A stretch of 63,169 nucleotides of DNA from Folioceros fuciformis (GCA_049999805.1 JBNGIO010006317.1:598493-661661); one strand, 5' to 3'. Positions 23,030 through 35,540 are shown, counted from the first letter of the stretch. A program made the numbers and translations. The notes: generated by a model from the letters alone, not told the origin.

Positions 23030-25868
23030 ATTAACTCGGTGGAACTGTATCAGTCGCTGAACAAGCGCAGGTGTGCCACTTGGACTGTTCAAAAGGCCAT
23101 AACCCAGAGCTAGCTTCTCGGTATGCCCACAAAGCAGATCTTCCTTTTCCAGCAGAGGTGTGCCACTCGGACTGCTCAAAAGGCCAGAGATAGCTTCTCG
23201 GCATGCCCACAAAGCAGATGTTCCTTTCCCTTCTCACTCAGTGCCTTCAACACCAGCTTTGTGTCTCGCACCTGGCCCCCTTCCTGCTTGAGAAGGTGGA
23301 GTGCATTTGTGCTCTCTACCTTTAAGGCGATATCATCTGTTTACTTCCACCACAAAGGTAGGTACCTGCTTCGTTACCTCGATGCCTGCGACTGCAGGTT
23401 TCTTTCTAGCTCCTGCTAGTGTTCTCTGTATTTCAATCCTATCTACATCCTCCCACCTGCCTGCATCTGCATAGGTACTGGCCATGAGCACGTATGCCGA
23501 CGCGCCCTGAGGGTCTAGTCTAACAACACTTTCGAAACACCGTCTCGCCCTTGCTTTGTCCCCGTGTCTTTTGCAGGTATTGAGCAAATATGTCAATCCT
23601 AGACCATTGCTTTGGCTCGCACATGATAACAGCATGTTCTGTGCCTCAAGTAAACGGCCTATACGCCAGAGAAGATCAATAATGCAATTCTAATGCTCAA
23701 CAACAATAGGTTTGGTACCGTGCCGTTCACCCATGGAATCAAAGACTTGCGACCCTCATTCACCAGTCCCTCGTGGCTGGATGCGGCTAAAAGACAAATA
23801 AACGTGACATCATTCGACTGAAATCCAGCAGCTAGGATCTCCTCTAAACAAGCTAGAGCGCTGTGACCATGGTCACTAGAACCGCAGCCAGGTATCAGAG
23901 CATTCCATATCACTACATTCTTTACGGCCAGGTTGTCAATAACCGCCCATGCATCTTCCAGTTCACCACATTTCGCATACATGTGCACCAAACCAGTGCC
24001 CAGCACTATGTTATCTGACTCCCCTCGTTCCACAATCTGTGAGTGCAGCTGCCTGCCCATCTGTAGGGCACAGACGCTTGCACATGCCTTCAGGAGGCAA
24101 GCAAAAGAAAGCTGGTCAGCGACAACCATACCCTGCTGCACCATTTGTCCATACAGAACCAGTGCTTATTGACGCAGCTCATGATTTGCATACCCAGCAA
24201 TTAGGGATGTCATGTCACCAGAGTCTTTGTGGTCAAGCTGTCAGACACACTGCGAGCATGTTCCACTTCGCCACATTTCGCCTACATGTCCACCAAACAG
24301 TTGCCCACCAGTATTTCATCTAGCACACCTCTATCCACAATGTCTGTATGCAGCTGGCTGTCCTCCTGTATGTAACGTGCACTCACACAGACTATCAGAA
24401 TGCAGGCGAACGTAAAATGGTCAGCCACAATCAGGTCCTCGTGCTTCATTTTTCCACAAAGGAGGAGAGCTTCTTGACTGAACCCATGATTTGCATATCC
24501 AGCAATCAGAGCCGTCCGTGTAACCACATTTTTTGTGGCCAAGCTGTCAAAACTGCACGTGCATCGTCCAGTTCACCACATTTTGCATACGTGTCCACGA
24601 GGATGGTGCCCACCAATATGTCATCTACCAGTCCTCCTTTGACAATCTGTACGTGCAGCTCCCTGCACTTCTGTAAGGCACCAGCGCTTGCGCAGGCCTT
24701 CAGGAGGAAACCCAGGGTGACCTGGTCAGCCAAAATCAAGCCTCCTGCTCCATTTCTCCACTCAGAACAAACGCCTCCTCATTGTACCCATGATTTGCAT
24801 GCCCAGCGATCAGGGCCGTCCATGTCACAACGGTTTTTGTGGCCAAACTGTCAAAGGCCCGGCGCTCGCCACATATTGCATACAAGTCCACAACGCAGGT
24901 GCCAGCAGACAAATCAAGAGCAAGGCCACTGTGCAACATATCAGAGTGGATTCTTCTTCCAGATTCCAAATCAGCGGCAAATGCACAAGCTTGAAATGCA
25001 GCTAGAAAGAGGAGAGCATCCGCCTTCACACCTTCGCAACGCCCCTTGAGGTACAGTTGTATGGCCTCCTTAGGTTTCCCATGTTTGTTATGTGTTGAGA
25101 TTATGGAAGACCACATGAAGGCATCTGGTTCTTGCACCCTGGTCAACACATCCACGGCGTCCTGTAGCATACCTCCACCTGCACACATGCGCAAAATATG
25201 GCTTCCCAGGTATGCATTAGACTCGTACCCCCAGTTCATGTACTCGTCGCCCAGCATCCAGATCCTTATTAGCTGCATGCACTTCTAGCACAGTGCAGAA
25301 CAGAGCCTGAAAAATAGGACTGTCTGCCTCCGCACAACGGATTTCAGAGCATCCACGGCCTCGATGAGTTTCCCCTGCTCCCAGAACATGCTCACGGTTA
25401 CAGCCGACACAACATCCATTCTCGATTCTGCAACTCTACCAAACTCAGGAATGTCCAGGGAGCTGGCCTTCAAAAGAGACGCACCATGACTTATCTCCCT
25501 GTCCAGAGAAACCAGCTGCTCATCCACCCAGCGTGCAGAAACTGGTTAAACAGAGGACCTCGCCGGAAGTCAGGCGAACGCGAGCTATTCTTATCTAGCC
25601 TGTTATCCCACCACATGGTCGGGTCGAAAAGAAAACGTTGCCATAAGAACTCCTCCTCCTGGAGACGCACATCGCTGGGCAACCCTTCCCCAGCCATATA
25701 TTTCCTAGAAAGTGCTGGACTCCTTACACTGCTGCTGCAACTAAAGGCCATGTTGTCTGCCAGGGTTTGACTCCCAGAGCTGAGGTGAGATGGAGGTACT
25801 CGGAAGACTCCTTTACAGTAACCCATTTGGTCGGACCACGACGGACCTGGTTGCCACGCAGTGGCCAT
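23030..25868 (-). pseudogene. PPR-DYW pseudogene B with PDF motif
   Basis: Minus-strand remnant from ATG 25868 (MATAWQPGPS, matching MATLWQPDP of copy A). A PDF-type leader follows: FLWQRFLFDPTMWWDNRLDK and SPDFRRG near 25680-25570. Next comes DEQLVSLDREISHG near 25520, then a long PPR array (ESNAYLGSHILRMCAGGGM, LKACASAGALQKCRELH, LVHMYAKCGELEDA), an E-type tail (YVLMASTYADAGRWEDVDRI) and a DYW deaminase with GHAEKLSLAF. Frameshifts occur inside the PDF motif and at several PPR junctions, for example near 25280, 24740, 24545, 24285 and 23660. An in-frame stop follows LSLAF, and the deaminase core is partly duplicated (23070-23228). The CxxCH half and the DYW end are absent. It would once have been an organelle RNA-editing factor; it cannot now give a full-length product. 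Confidence 0.88.
23070..23228 (-). repeat. Tandem duplication inside the DYW deaminase of pseudogene B
   Basis: Two diverged units of about 75-80 bp (23156-23228 and 23070-23148) both encode the zinc-binding HxEK core: LLCGHAEKLSLAF and LLCGHTEKLALGYGLL, each followed by SPSGTP. The copies differ at many sites, so the duplication is not recent. Confidence 0.8.
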
Positions 25869-26233
25869 CCTGCGGGCACCGCTCTCTCGAAGATCGTAGG
25901 CGAAGAACATCAAAATTTGCGAACTCCTGGAGGAAGACACGTGAGGAGCATGTTATTTGTTCTCCGTCTCCCTTTCGGAAATTTCGCCTTCGCCATTGAT
26001 CTCGAACGAAGAACCACTATCGACAGGCTTCGCTTCCCGTCGTCTCTTCCAATACACTTCTGCAATCCTCCGTATCTATTACTCACAGTCAAGTGCTCAA
26101 TGCAGGGCACCAGACATTGAGTCATGTGATAGTCGTATATTTGCATGAAAAAGTAACCATAGTTGACGCCAGGGACCTGCACCTGGGTAAGCATGCAGAC
26201 CGGAGTAGGAGATGGAAACGCACGCGTATAGCA
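25869..26233. promoter_or_regulatory. Intergenic region between divergent genes
   Basis: This 365-bp stretch separates the minus-strand PPR pseudogene start from the plus-strand aminopeptidase start, so it must hold the aminopeptidase promoter and, ancestrally, that of the PPR gene. No specific motif is called. Confidence 0.4.
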
Positions 26234-29200
26234 ATGGCAGCTCGAGCCGCGGCTTTGTCGTCTGTGTCGCGTCGAGCTCTTACGGTTCCTATCAGGGTAG
26301 TGACGTCGACGCATTGTTTGTCATCGGGTTGCCCTCCGTGCGCAGCCTCGACGTCCTCATCCGCCTCCGCCTCTGTGACATCGCGGGGGCTGCGGCGCTC
26401 GTACAAGTTGCTCGGCAGGCGAGGAGTGAGCACCTGTTCTGGGGGAGGTATGTTTAAGGTTGTCAACAGCGCGTCGCGGGTAGAGGCGGGAGGCCCGCCC
26501 GTGGTGACGGAGAAGGAGAAGGAGGTGGAGGTGTCGGCACTTGCAACTGAGGCGGTGGGAGAGCCGTCTCCCGTCGGGCTCACCAGACCGTTCACTCGCT
26601 CGTTCCCCGAGGTGAGCGGGTTTGGATAGTTCGCAGCTTTGCTGCTTTTCGGTTGGGATGGTAGTAAGCAATTTGGGACTTTCTGGGGCTCTGGGTCTAC
26701 AGGTGGTGGTGGGCATTAAGTCTATCGATGCAACCGAGTGGAAGGGGGATGTGCTGGCTCTCGGGGTTTTTGAAGGGGAGCTTGAGACCGATGAAGGGGG
26801 CGCATTCAAGAACAGTGCGTTGCAGAAGTTGGATGGATTTCTGGGTGGAGTCTTAACTGATCTTGCCAAGGAGGAAGATTTATCCGGCAAGTCTGGTTCA
26901 TCTGCGTTCGTGAGGCTCTCGGGCTATGGGTTCAAGAAAGTTGGTCTAGTTGGGCTGGGGAAGGTGGAGGATGCCAAGACTTCCACATGGAAAGGATTTG
27001 GAGAGGCTATTGCTTCTGTGACTAAGACGAAGTCTTCAGTGGCTGCTGCTATCCCTTCTGCCAAGGAGTTATCGGAGGATGTGCAGGTTGCGGCCGCAGC
27101 AGCTATCGTGTCAGGTAGGTGTGTGTAGCTCGCCTGGCTTGGAGGAGGTAGCCTGTTGTTTGCTGTATTGCTGCTATAATGTGGGTGTGCTGGTTCTGAG
27201 CAGGGTTACTTTTGGAGCAATTCAATGACACCAGATTCAAGACGGAGTCCAAGGATCCCCCTGCCATTACGCTGGATATTCTTGGTGGTGGGGATGAGAA
27301 GGCCTTTGCACATAAGTTGCTGCAGGTAACGAGCTCCGCCAATGGTGTGGTGCTGGCTAAACAGCTGGTGAATGCACCAGCAAATGTCTTAACTCCTGGT
27401 ATGTGCTGCTTACTATGTCCGACATGCTCCTGCCAAGATTTCAGTGCAACATTTATCTGACCGCGATTGCTTGCGGCTGAATCCCCAATTGCGATTATAT
27501 CCTCCAGCGGTACTTGCAGAGGAAGCCAAGAAGATTGGTGCGGCGCATCCTGACGTGTTGACAGTCAAAGTCTTGGATGAAACAGAATGCACCAAGTTGA
27601 AAATGGGTGCATATTTAGGGGTCGCCGCTGGTTCTGAAAACCCTCCTGCTTTCATCCATATACAGTACAGACCGGAAGGAGCTATCCATACTAAGTTGGC
27701 GATTGTTGGGAAAGGTTTGACATTTGACAGGTGGGCATGTTTCGTTCCCAGGTGGTCCAATTGTATTAATGTTTTTCTGTATTTTTTCACTCCACCTGAT
27801 CGTTGATTGCCTCAATCGTTAGTGGTGGCTACAACCTGAAGACCGGTCCAGGCTCATTGATTGAGCTCATGAAGTTTGACATGGGGGGTGCAGCCGCTGC
27901 ATTTGGGGCTGCTAAGGCCATTGCAAGCATCCATCCTCCGGGTGTTGAGGTGAGGTTTTGACTTGGGTCATGTTTTACTCTTTGCCTTGCACATTTCTTT
28001 GGTTTCCGGATTCAGTTCTGTTGATGTGCACCTGCAGGTTAATTTTATTGTTGCTGCATGTGAGAACATGATAAGTGGTAAGGGGATGAGACCGGGTGAC
28101 ATTCTGACTGCTTCAAATGGCAAGACCATTGAGGTAAGGGATTCAGAACGTGAGAGTTTGTTGGTGTATTTCCTGGGGAACGCACTCTTACCGTGCTTTT
28201 AACTTGCTTTTCAGGTGAACAACACAGATGCTGAAGGTCGTCTGACTTTGGCCGATGCTCTTGTGTATGCCACCGGTTTAGGAGTTGACAAGGTGTGCTA
28301 TCATTATGCAGTTGGAAATCTCATATGTTGTTGTAATCAGCCTGCTTCTTGCTGTCCATTTGATGCTTTGTATTGTATACAGTAGTCCTTTGACTTTCGC
28401 TCAATTGTTAACGCAATCCTCAGGTGGTTGATCTTGCTACGCTAACAGGGGCCTGCATTGTAGCTCTTGGTAGCAGCGTTGGAGGTACCCAGAAAAAGTT
28501 TCGTTTGCTGCATTGTTGTCCGTTATGGGTTAATGACTGCGGACTTTTCTGATACTGTACTGTGGACTGTGCAGGATTGTTCACGAAGCACGATGAACTT
28601 GCGGAGGAGCTAGTTACAGCATCTAAAGCAGCTGGAGAGAAGCTTTGGAGACTTCCAATGGAAGAGAGTTACTGGGAGGGCATGAAGTCTAACATTGCTG
28701 ACATGGTTAATACAGGGGGACGGTATGGCGGATCAATAACTGCTGCTCTGTTCCTGAGCCAGGTGCAGTGGACTCTCCTTTCGTTGGTTTGATCCGTTTA
28801 TTTGATAGGTAGGAAAGCCTCCAGAAAATTGTGGGATGATGTATGGTTTGGTTCTGGATTGAAAATCTGGAGGTCATGTCCGTTGATGAATTCTGTCTGG
28901 AATTATGGGCTTGGGTTTCTGTCATGCTGAAACCTTTTTGTGCTGTGATGATACCAAATGTTTCGGACTAGAGTTTCTGATCTGATCATCAGATCTGACG
29001 ATACGCTTTGGCTGTCTGAGCATAGCCGCCGTGTGACGTGGCTGTCTGGACCTTAATTTATGACTGGTAGGCTGAACTACCGTGCGATTGTGCTTATCTT
29101 CGTGTATTTGCTATCAATACAGTTTGTTGACAAGGATATTCCTTGGGCCCATTTGGACATTGCGGGGCCAGTGTGGAACGAGAAGAAAGGCGGGGGCACA

Positions 29201-29263
29201 GGTTTTGCTGTTGGCACCCTTGTGGAATGGGTTGTCAAGCAGTCATCGCCATCTACAAGCTGA
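26234..29263 (+). CDS. LAP: Leucine aminopeptidase, M17 family, probably plastidial
   Basis: Ten exons join in frame to 632 aa: 26234-26611, 26703-27114, 27204-27398, 27508-27730, 27823-27949, 28038-28133, 28215-28292, 28424-28484, 28575-28762 and 29123-29263 (TGA). M17 enzymes are two-metal hexameric exopeptidases that release N-terminal residues such as Leu. The metal and catalytic motifs are intact: KGLTFDSGGYNLK around residue 400, [13 protein letters not shown], and NNTDAEGRL at about 479-487. [13 protein letters not shown] and [11 protein letters not shown] are further family landmarks. The first about 110 residues are Ser/Ala/Arg-rich with few acidic residues at the start, as in chloroplast transit peptides, making the protein longer than the roughly 580 aa of Arabidopsis LAPs. 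The last intron is the longest (360 bp). No damage is seen. Confidence 0.95.
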
Positions 29264-29744
29264 GACTGGACTGCTATGTGGGGGACCTTGCGTTCTGTAA
29301 ATGGCATGTGGGTGAGGATGCAGGTGGGCCCTGCCCACATCACCACCTGCAAGTCCTAGTGTCATGAACATTCCGCTAAGAGAATTTCGTCCTGGTTTGC
29401 AGGTCCGATGATGGGTTTCGTCCAAAGTGAATGAACTGTACATACAGTCCGATTGTAGGCCTGTTTTTGTCCCCAACAACACGGATCGCAGTTTCTGCTG
29501 CGATTCCCAGTGTTGTCCATCACTACATTTCTACTTGTAAAGTAAGCGGAGATTGTATCCATACAACTCATCACGAAACGCATCTGGATCCTTCCGGAAC
29601 TTTCCTTTGTCACTTGATCGTGTCCAATGTGTGTGCACGGTAATTCTCTAGATGTGAATATGCACATTACACCCTGAGAATGCATTGACACTCCTACGTT
29701 GCTCCGAGGAATTCACTCCTGTCCCAGTTGTTAATTTTTGCGCC

Positions 29745-31977
29745 ATGGCTACGTCGTTTTGTTCCCAGGTCGCCTGCCATGCCACCTCGTTGGGAAGCCG
29801 CTGCATATCCATGAAGGGCGGGAGACGCTCCGCACAAGCTACCACCAGGAAGATGCATCGCACCGGTGTCCGAGCAGAGATAGTCTCGGACCCTGAGGCT
29901 GGAGAAGATGCTCCAGCATCTTCCTCCTCGTCGGGATCCCCTCCCGTGCCGTCAATCCCTTCCCCGGCCTACAAGACTCCGCAGCCGAGGAGGTTCTATG
30001 TGAGGCCAGACAAGTTCCTAGACGTGGCCGGCGGGGCTTTGAGCTTGCCTTTCCGACTAGGGACTGGGGTGTTCGCGAGCGGGTGAGCTCTTGTGTTGAT
30101 TGAGCTGAGCTTTGCACGGTTACTGGCACCCACATCTCTGCGTCTCCGGGGCTGAAACGTCGCAACTGTTGAAGGAAACGTGGGCCCCCATGTTGGCAGG
30201 TACCAAGCAAAGTTTGTTCCGAAGGCAGAGGTTCCCGCTGACACCTACTCAATTCTGGAACTTGCAGGTAATGTCATGCCCTGCAAGTGCGTCGGGCTTG
30301 GAGTGAGCATAGTCGTGGATGAGACTTCTGAGCGGTTGATAGCAGCTCACTGATGTTTGTGTCCTGTGATGGTTGGTGCAACAGGTTACAAGCTCATCGA
30401 GTCATCAAATCTAAGCCCTCGACCTGAGAAACCGATTGAGATCTACGAATTTGAAGGGTCTGTCTCTCCACGTTTTAGCTGTCTGCTGCAGAGCTCATCA
30501 ACCACGGTCATGAACACTTATATGCCATAGTGTGGCCTGCGCAGATGTCCCTACTGCCGGAAGGTGAGTCCATGGTCCCCGGCACCAATCAGAGGCGCAC
30601 TTTCTCACGTTTTTGCTACTCACTTAGCTGGGAAGCCGTGATGAAAGTTGAGCCCACATGTCTGCCGACTGTGATGTCATGCAGGTGAGGGAAATTGTAT
30701 CTATTTTGGATCTTGATGTGCTTTACTATCCTTGTCCCAAGGATGGGCCTACATTCCGGCCCAAGGCAATCAAGCTCGGGGGCAAGAAGCAATTCCCCTA
30801 CATGGTAGTAGATTTTGTCTTCTGTTTGCTTCTGTTACCTTTGCGGGATTGAGAGTCTTGTCTTCTGTTTGCTTCTGTACCCTGTACGGGATTCGGGTCT
30901 TCATGTGTCAAGCTGTTTTGCTCTCGTTCTTTGTGAAGAGTTTACTGATTGTTACTACCTCTGCTCCTTTTAGGTGGATCCCAACAGCGGGGTGTCTATG
31001 TACGAATCTGATGATATCATAAATTATCTGGTGACGAGTTACGGTGCGTGCAGCTCCAATCCTTCCATCCTCTGTTCACAGAACGCCGGTTGTTGGCTTG
31101 CAAACTCATGTGCAGTTCGTGTGGACAATGTTTTCAGGTGATGGAAATGTCCCTCGAATGCTTTCTTTGGGCATGTTCACGGTAAGCACCTCTACATTCC
31201 AAACGTTTAGAGCTGCAGGCGTACGGAACCTGTGTCAAACCTAAACGTGGGCGTATGTGGCAGACCTTGACAGCAGGCTTTGCCATGGTCGGGAGAGCTG
31301 GAAAGGTATTTTTCAACCAATAAAGGAAAGGAGCAATATCCCGTGGTGATGGCAGCTCTCTCATGTTCATCCCGCTTGAGACAGTCTCTCTTGGTTCGCA
31401 GGGCTCCAAGTACACCCCAGCCAAAACAGCAGCCTTACCTCTCGAGTTGTGGGCTTATGAGGTAGATACCTGATAACTCCCCTCTTCAAATGAGAGACTG
31501 AGAGAGACATAGCATCTGTCACAACGAACTGTGACTTCGGCGTGCAGGGCTCTCCGTTCTGCAAAATCGTGAGGGAGGCGCTCGTGGAGCTTGAACTGCC
31601 CCATGTGCAACATAGGTACGTCACTCACCGAGAAACGATTAGAAAGTTGCCGATGCAACCACTTTCATGTCCCAGCTATCATGTCCTGAGACAGTCTTTT
31701 TGTCTAATTCACAGCACTCCCCGAGGAAGCCTCAGACGCTCTGAACTTCTCCAAAGGACCGGTACTTTTCAGGTACGAGATTCCTCCCTGCTTTCTGACC
31801 CGGATATGTGGGCAAGAATAGAAGTCCTACCAAATCTGGCTGTCTTACCATTTGCGCGGTCCTACCATTTCCCAGGTTCCCTATCTCGAGGACCCCAACA
31901 CGGGCGTGAAGATGTTTGAGAGCGCCGAGATTGTAGAGTACCTCCGCGCCGCATATGCCCTTCCAGCTGCCTCGTAG
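29745..31977 (+). CDS. Chloroplast tandem thioredoxin-fold (GST N-terminal-like) protein
   Basis: Twelve exons join to 353 aa: 29745-30082, 30200-30267, 30385-30457, 30545-30563, 30685-30804, 30974-31043, 31138-31181, 31264-31305, 31402-31461, 31548-31615, 31715-31772 and 31876-31977. After a Ser-rich plastid-type leader come two related thioredoxin-fold domains. The first has CPYCRKVREI, FPYMVDPNSGVSMYESDDI; the second has SPFCKIVREALVELELPH, VPYLEDPNTGVKMFESAEI. This is the plant family of Arabidopsis At5g03880, described as thioredoxin-like; its substrate is not known. The first domain keeps a CxxC pair like glutaredoxins, while the second keeps a single Cys. Exon 4 is only 19 nt and encodes the CPYCRK active site; skipping it would shift the frame. 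The TAG at 31975 is followed directly by a second TAG. Confidence 0.9.
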
Positions 31978-32366
31978 TAGCATCCGTGTTGGATACTAAA
32001 TAGCTATAGTTAGTGTACACAGCGCCACCATGTAATGCCAAACTCTCCTGTTCCATAAGCTCTGTTCATGATCTTCCCCGGCTGGCGGCCATCCCTTGAC
32101 CTGGGATTCAACTCACAAATCTCGCGTCCTCATCGTCTAGCAATCACTGGCTTGTCTCGTAATCCCGCTTGTAATCCTATTCGCAATCCTGCCTTCAGCT
32201 GGATTACGAATAGGCGTGAATCAGGATCCTGTCTCTCCATTCGACGATACCAAGTGGGCCATTTCCGGCACTACCGGGCTCTAGCGGGTTCGCAGACAAC
32301 GTAAGCCTAGCGGGCATGTCGCCCTATGGTCTAGTTGTACTTGCTATCCAGAGCCCCATATTCCTC

Positions 32367-32374
32367 GGATATTC
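32367..32374. promoter_or_regulatory. P1BS-type element (GGATATTC) upstream of the phosphate transporter
   Basis: GGATATTC matches GNATATNC, the palindromic site bound by PHR1-type MYB factors that switch on phosphate-starvation genes. It lies 457 bp before the PHT1 start. A second match, GCATATGC at 31951-31958, falls in the last exon of the preceding gene. A 6-base fixed motif occurs by chance about once per 4 kb, so the argument rests on context. Confidence 0.5.
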
Positions 32375-32830
32375 CCCTGCCGAGACGTCACTGAACTGTG
32401 GATCCCGCTCACGTCGCGTAAAAATGGGAGGAATCGCAACTCGACGAACCGGGGTCCGCCTTGCCAAGCAGGCGGGTGGCTCGCCGCGGCACTGCAGGCC
32501 ACGCAACTGCCTCTCCCGGGCCCGCAGAGACGAGCTCGACTTGGCCTACAAGAGCAGCCGCGAAACGCACGCTCGGGAGTTTCATCTGCAACGAAGAACT
32601 GGCACTCTGGAATGACTGTTGCAGTGTGGCTTCACCCTTCACTTGTCGCTTCTGCTGCTGTTGCTGGCGCTGCCTGTGCTCATGCAGGTATGGCGTAGGG
32701 TAATCGCAAGCCTTTATGGTGGCGGCGGCTTGTGTTCGGTGGAGCCTGCAGTCGGTAACGAATTGTGTTCGGTGAAGCGTTTGAATTCGGGAGGGAATTG
32801 GAAGGGAGAAGGAATTATCCGGCGCTGAAG

Positions 32831-34603
32831 ATGGTGGGAACGCACAGGGTACTCCAGGCCCTGGACTCGGCCAGGACACAATGGTACCACTTTACCACCA
32901 TCCTCATCGCGGGCATGGGCTTCTTCACAGACGCGTACGACCTATTCTGCATCTCCACGGTGTCGCGCCTACTGGGACGGCTCTATTACTACGATCCGAA
33001 GGCTGGGACTCCGGGGGTTCTCCCAGCGAACGTCTCCGCGGCCGTGAACAGTGTTGCCCTCTGCGGGACTCTCGCCGGCCAGCTCTTCTTCGGCTGGCTT
33101 GGTGACAAGATGGGGAGGAAACGGGTGTACGGCATCACGCTCCTCCTCATGATCTTCTCCTCAATTGGCTCGAGCCTGTCCTGGGGCCACTCGGCCAAGG
33201 CGGTGATGTGGTCTCTGTGCTTCTGGCGCTTCTGGCTGGGGTTCGGGATCGGCGGGGACTACCCGCTGTCGGCCACCATCATGTCGGAGTATGCAAACAA
33301 AGCCACCCGGGGGGCCTTCATCGCGGCCGTGTTCGCCATGCAGGGGGTCGGGATTGTGACGGCCGCGTGCGTGGCGATCGTGGTGTCGTCGGCATTCCGG
33401 AGAGGATACCCCTCCCCGAGTTTCGACGAAGATCAAGTGTTCTCCACCCCGCCCGAGGCAGACTACGTGTGGCGGATCGTGTTTGGGCTCGGGGCCGTCC
33501 CGGCCGGGCTCACATTCTACTACCGCATGAAGATGCCGGAGACGGCGCGGTACACGGCCCTGGTGGAGGGAAACCTGAGGCAGGCGGCGGCGGACATGGC
33601 CAAGGTGATGGACGTGAACTTCCCGGAAGCGGAGATGCCGGACGATGATCAGCTGGACGCCTTGCGAATGGAGCAGTTTCAGCGCCGGCTGCAGATCGCT
33701 GCTTGCGGCGGGAAGTACGGGCTCAACAGCAAGGAATTCATCCGGCGGCACGGGCTACAGCTGTTAGGGTGCTCCGCTTCCTGGTTCTTCCTCGACGTTG
33801 CTTTCTACAGCCAGAACTTGTTCCAGAAGGACGTGTTCTCGGCCGTCGGATGGCTCCCACGTCCAGGCACCATGAGCGCGCTGGAGGAAGTGTTCCGGAT
33901 CAGCAAGGCCCAGGCCGTGATTGCCCTAGTGTCCACCGTTCCGGGGTACTGGTGCACGGTGGCCACCGTCGAGAAGCTCGGGCGGAAGGTGATCCAGCTG
34001 CTTGGCTTCTTCATGATGACGCTCTTCATGTTCCTCATCACGCTCAACTACGACGAGCTCACCTGCGGGAGCCACGGGGTGGGCTCGGAGAATGAAAGAT
34101 CCAAGTGCGGGGGGAGCAGCGCTGCCTTCCTCTTCCTCTACTCCCTCACCTTCTTCTTCGCCAATTTCGGACCAAATGCAACTACTTTCATCATTCCGGC
34201 CGAGCTGTTCCCCGCGCGGTTGCGGTCCACGTGCCACGGCATCTCCGCCGCGTTTGGCAAGCTCGGGGCCATCGTCGGCTCCTTCGGATTCCTGTACGCC
34301 AGCCAGCAGAAGCACAAGCCCCAACCGGGCTTTCCGCGCGGGATCGGGATCAAAAACGCACTGCTCCTGCTGGCCGTCACCAACACCGTCGGCCTCCTTT
34401 TCACCATCTTCTTCGTCCCCGAGACCAAGGGCAAGTCCTTGGAGGAGCTCTCCGGCGAGGCAGAGCTCATGGACATCAGCAAGTCCAGCGTCGTGCCCAT
34501 GACCTCGCCCCCTGACCTTCATTTCGCCGCCCCAACCATCTCTGTTCAAAGGCGGGCTCACGACGGCCATTTCCAGACACACGACGGCCATCTCCAGATC
34601 TAG
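32831..34603 (+). CDS. PHT1: PHT1-family high-affinity phosphate/H+ symporter
   Basis: An intronless 590-aa frame from ATG 32831. The protein is a 12-helix major-facilitator transporter of the plasma membrane that takes up inorganic phosphate with protons. Helix 1 region [31 protein letters not shown] after helix 2, and the PHT1 signature [13 protein letters not shown] at about residue 141 are intact. A long cytosolic loop lies between helices 6 and 7 (about residues 240-310). [19 protein letters not shown] and [13 protein letters not shown] complete the family pattern. The coding DNA is strongly GC-rich at third positions, as in many highly expressed intronless plant genes. The C-terminal tail carries a 21-bp tandem duplication. 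The upstream P1BS motif fits phosphate-starvation control. Which PHT1 paralogue this is cannot be told. Confidence 0.96.
   Translation: MVGTHRVLQALDSARTQWYHFTTILIAGMGFFTDAYDLFCISTVSRLLGRLYYYDPKAGTPGVLPANVSAAVNSVALCGTLAGQLFFGWLGDKMGRKRVYGITLLLMIFSSIGSSLSWGHSAKAVMWSLCFWRFWLGFGIGGDYPLSATIMSEYANKATRGAFIAAVFAMQGVGIVTAACVAIVVSSAFRRGYPSPSFDEDQVFSTPPEADYVWRIVFGLGAVPAGLTFYYRMKMPETARYTALVEGNLRQAAADMAKVMDVNFPEAEMPDDDQLDALRMEQFQRRLQIAACGGKYGLNSKEFIRRHGLQLLGCSASWFFLDVAFYSQNLFQKDVFSAVGWLPRPGTMSALEEVFRISKAQAVIALVSTVPGYWCTVATVEKLGRKVIQLLGFFMMTLFMFLITLNYDELTCGSHGVGSENERSKCGGSSAAFLFLYSLTFFFANFGPNATTFIIPAELFPARLRSTCHGISAAFGKLGAIVGSFGFLYASQQKHKPQPGFPRGIGIKNALLLLAVTNTVGLLFTIFFVPETKGKSLEELSGEAELMDISKSSVVPMTSPPDLHFAAPTISVQRRAHDGHFQTHDGHLQI
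34559..34600 (+). repeat. 21-bp tandem duplication in the PHT1 C-terminal tail
   Basis: Units 34559-34579 and 34580-34600 both begin CACGACGGCCAT and encode HDGHFQT and HDGHLQI just before the stop. The reading frame is preserved. Confidence 0.85.
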
Positions 34604-35540
34604 CCTTCACGCGTTGTTCTGCTCACAGCTACTATGCTTCCATGTACCATATCAAATCTACACAGGTACATACATATACAAGTATGCTGCTTGTTTCCTC
34701 TGGAACACTCATGCAGTGCGCACCACTTTGTTTTAGGTTGTGGTTGTATTGTATTGAAAGATGTTGGGGCATTCCTGTGTCACACCTGCCATGGTGGAAT
34801 ATAATATGCCATTTCATGTACTGTGATATATTTTTGTTGGATTGTATTTTATTGAAATTTATTAAAATATTTTTAAAAAAATTAATATACTATATATTAT
34901 ATCAATGTTGTATATTTTTGCTCTAATATTCAACCCCACAAAACTATAATATGATCTAGCTGAGGTTTTTGTTGTTCCATTAATAAGGATTTTATTTTGG
35001 GTTTCTCGCAAATCATGTAGTGATTAAGCATATTAGAATATTTCGATGAGCTTTATCCTAAGTCTCTTGCAACATTTGGTGCCTTGGTCAGGTTAATCTA
35101 CTTAGAAGGGTTATCTCTTATGTTTAACTTCACAAGTTGCTGCTTGCGTTTATCTAGATAAAGAGAGAGAATATAGGTATGTTACATAGAATAGAGAAAT
35201 GAACAATATTTTCTATTATTGAAAAAGAGATGGAAAGTCCCATTACTCGAAAGATTGGGGAAACAATTGGAGCAAGGCCAAAGATCAAAAAGGTACTAGC
35301 CTCTTCAAATAGTATTGTCAACAACTTACCCAACTACGGTCAAAGGCCAAAAGGATACTAACCATAAATAATAAAAACACATACCAAAAAGAAAAAGGAA
35401 GGGGGAAAGAAAAAAAGAAGAAAAACCTCATCGTGGCCGTCTTGGTTGTTGTCAGCCCTAACAGTGAGGTTGTTGTGGTTCCAGGAATTTGTATATATAT
35501 ATAATATGATGCAAGATCGTGAACCTTCATATATAGGATA
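34604..35540. other. Intergenic, AT-rich
   Basis: The first part is the likely 3' UTR of the transporter gene. From about 34.8 kb the sequence is strongly AT-rich and leads into the Copia gag relic; it may include degraded LTR or leader sequence, but I could not identify a repeat pair. Confidence 0.4.

Noticed and set aside
33161-34591. Long minus-strand open frames across the phosphate transporter
   Set aside because: They mirror the strongly GC-biased third positions of the PHT1 coding strand, which removes stops in the opposite frames.
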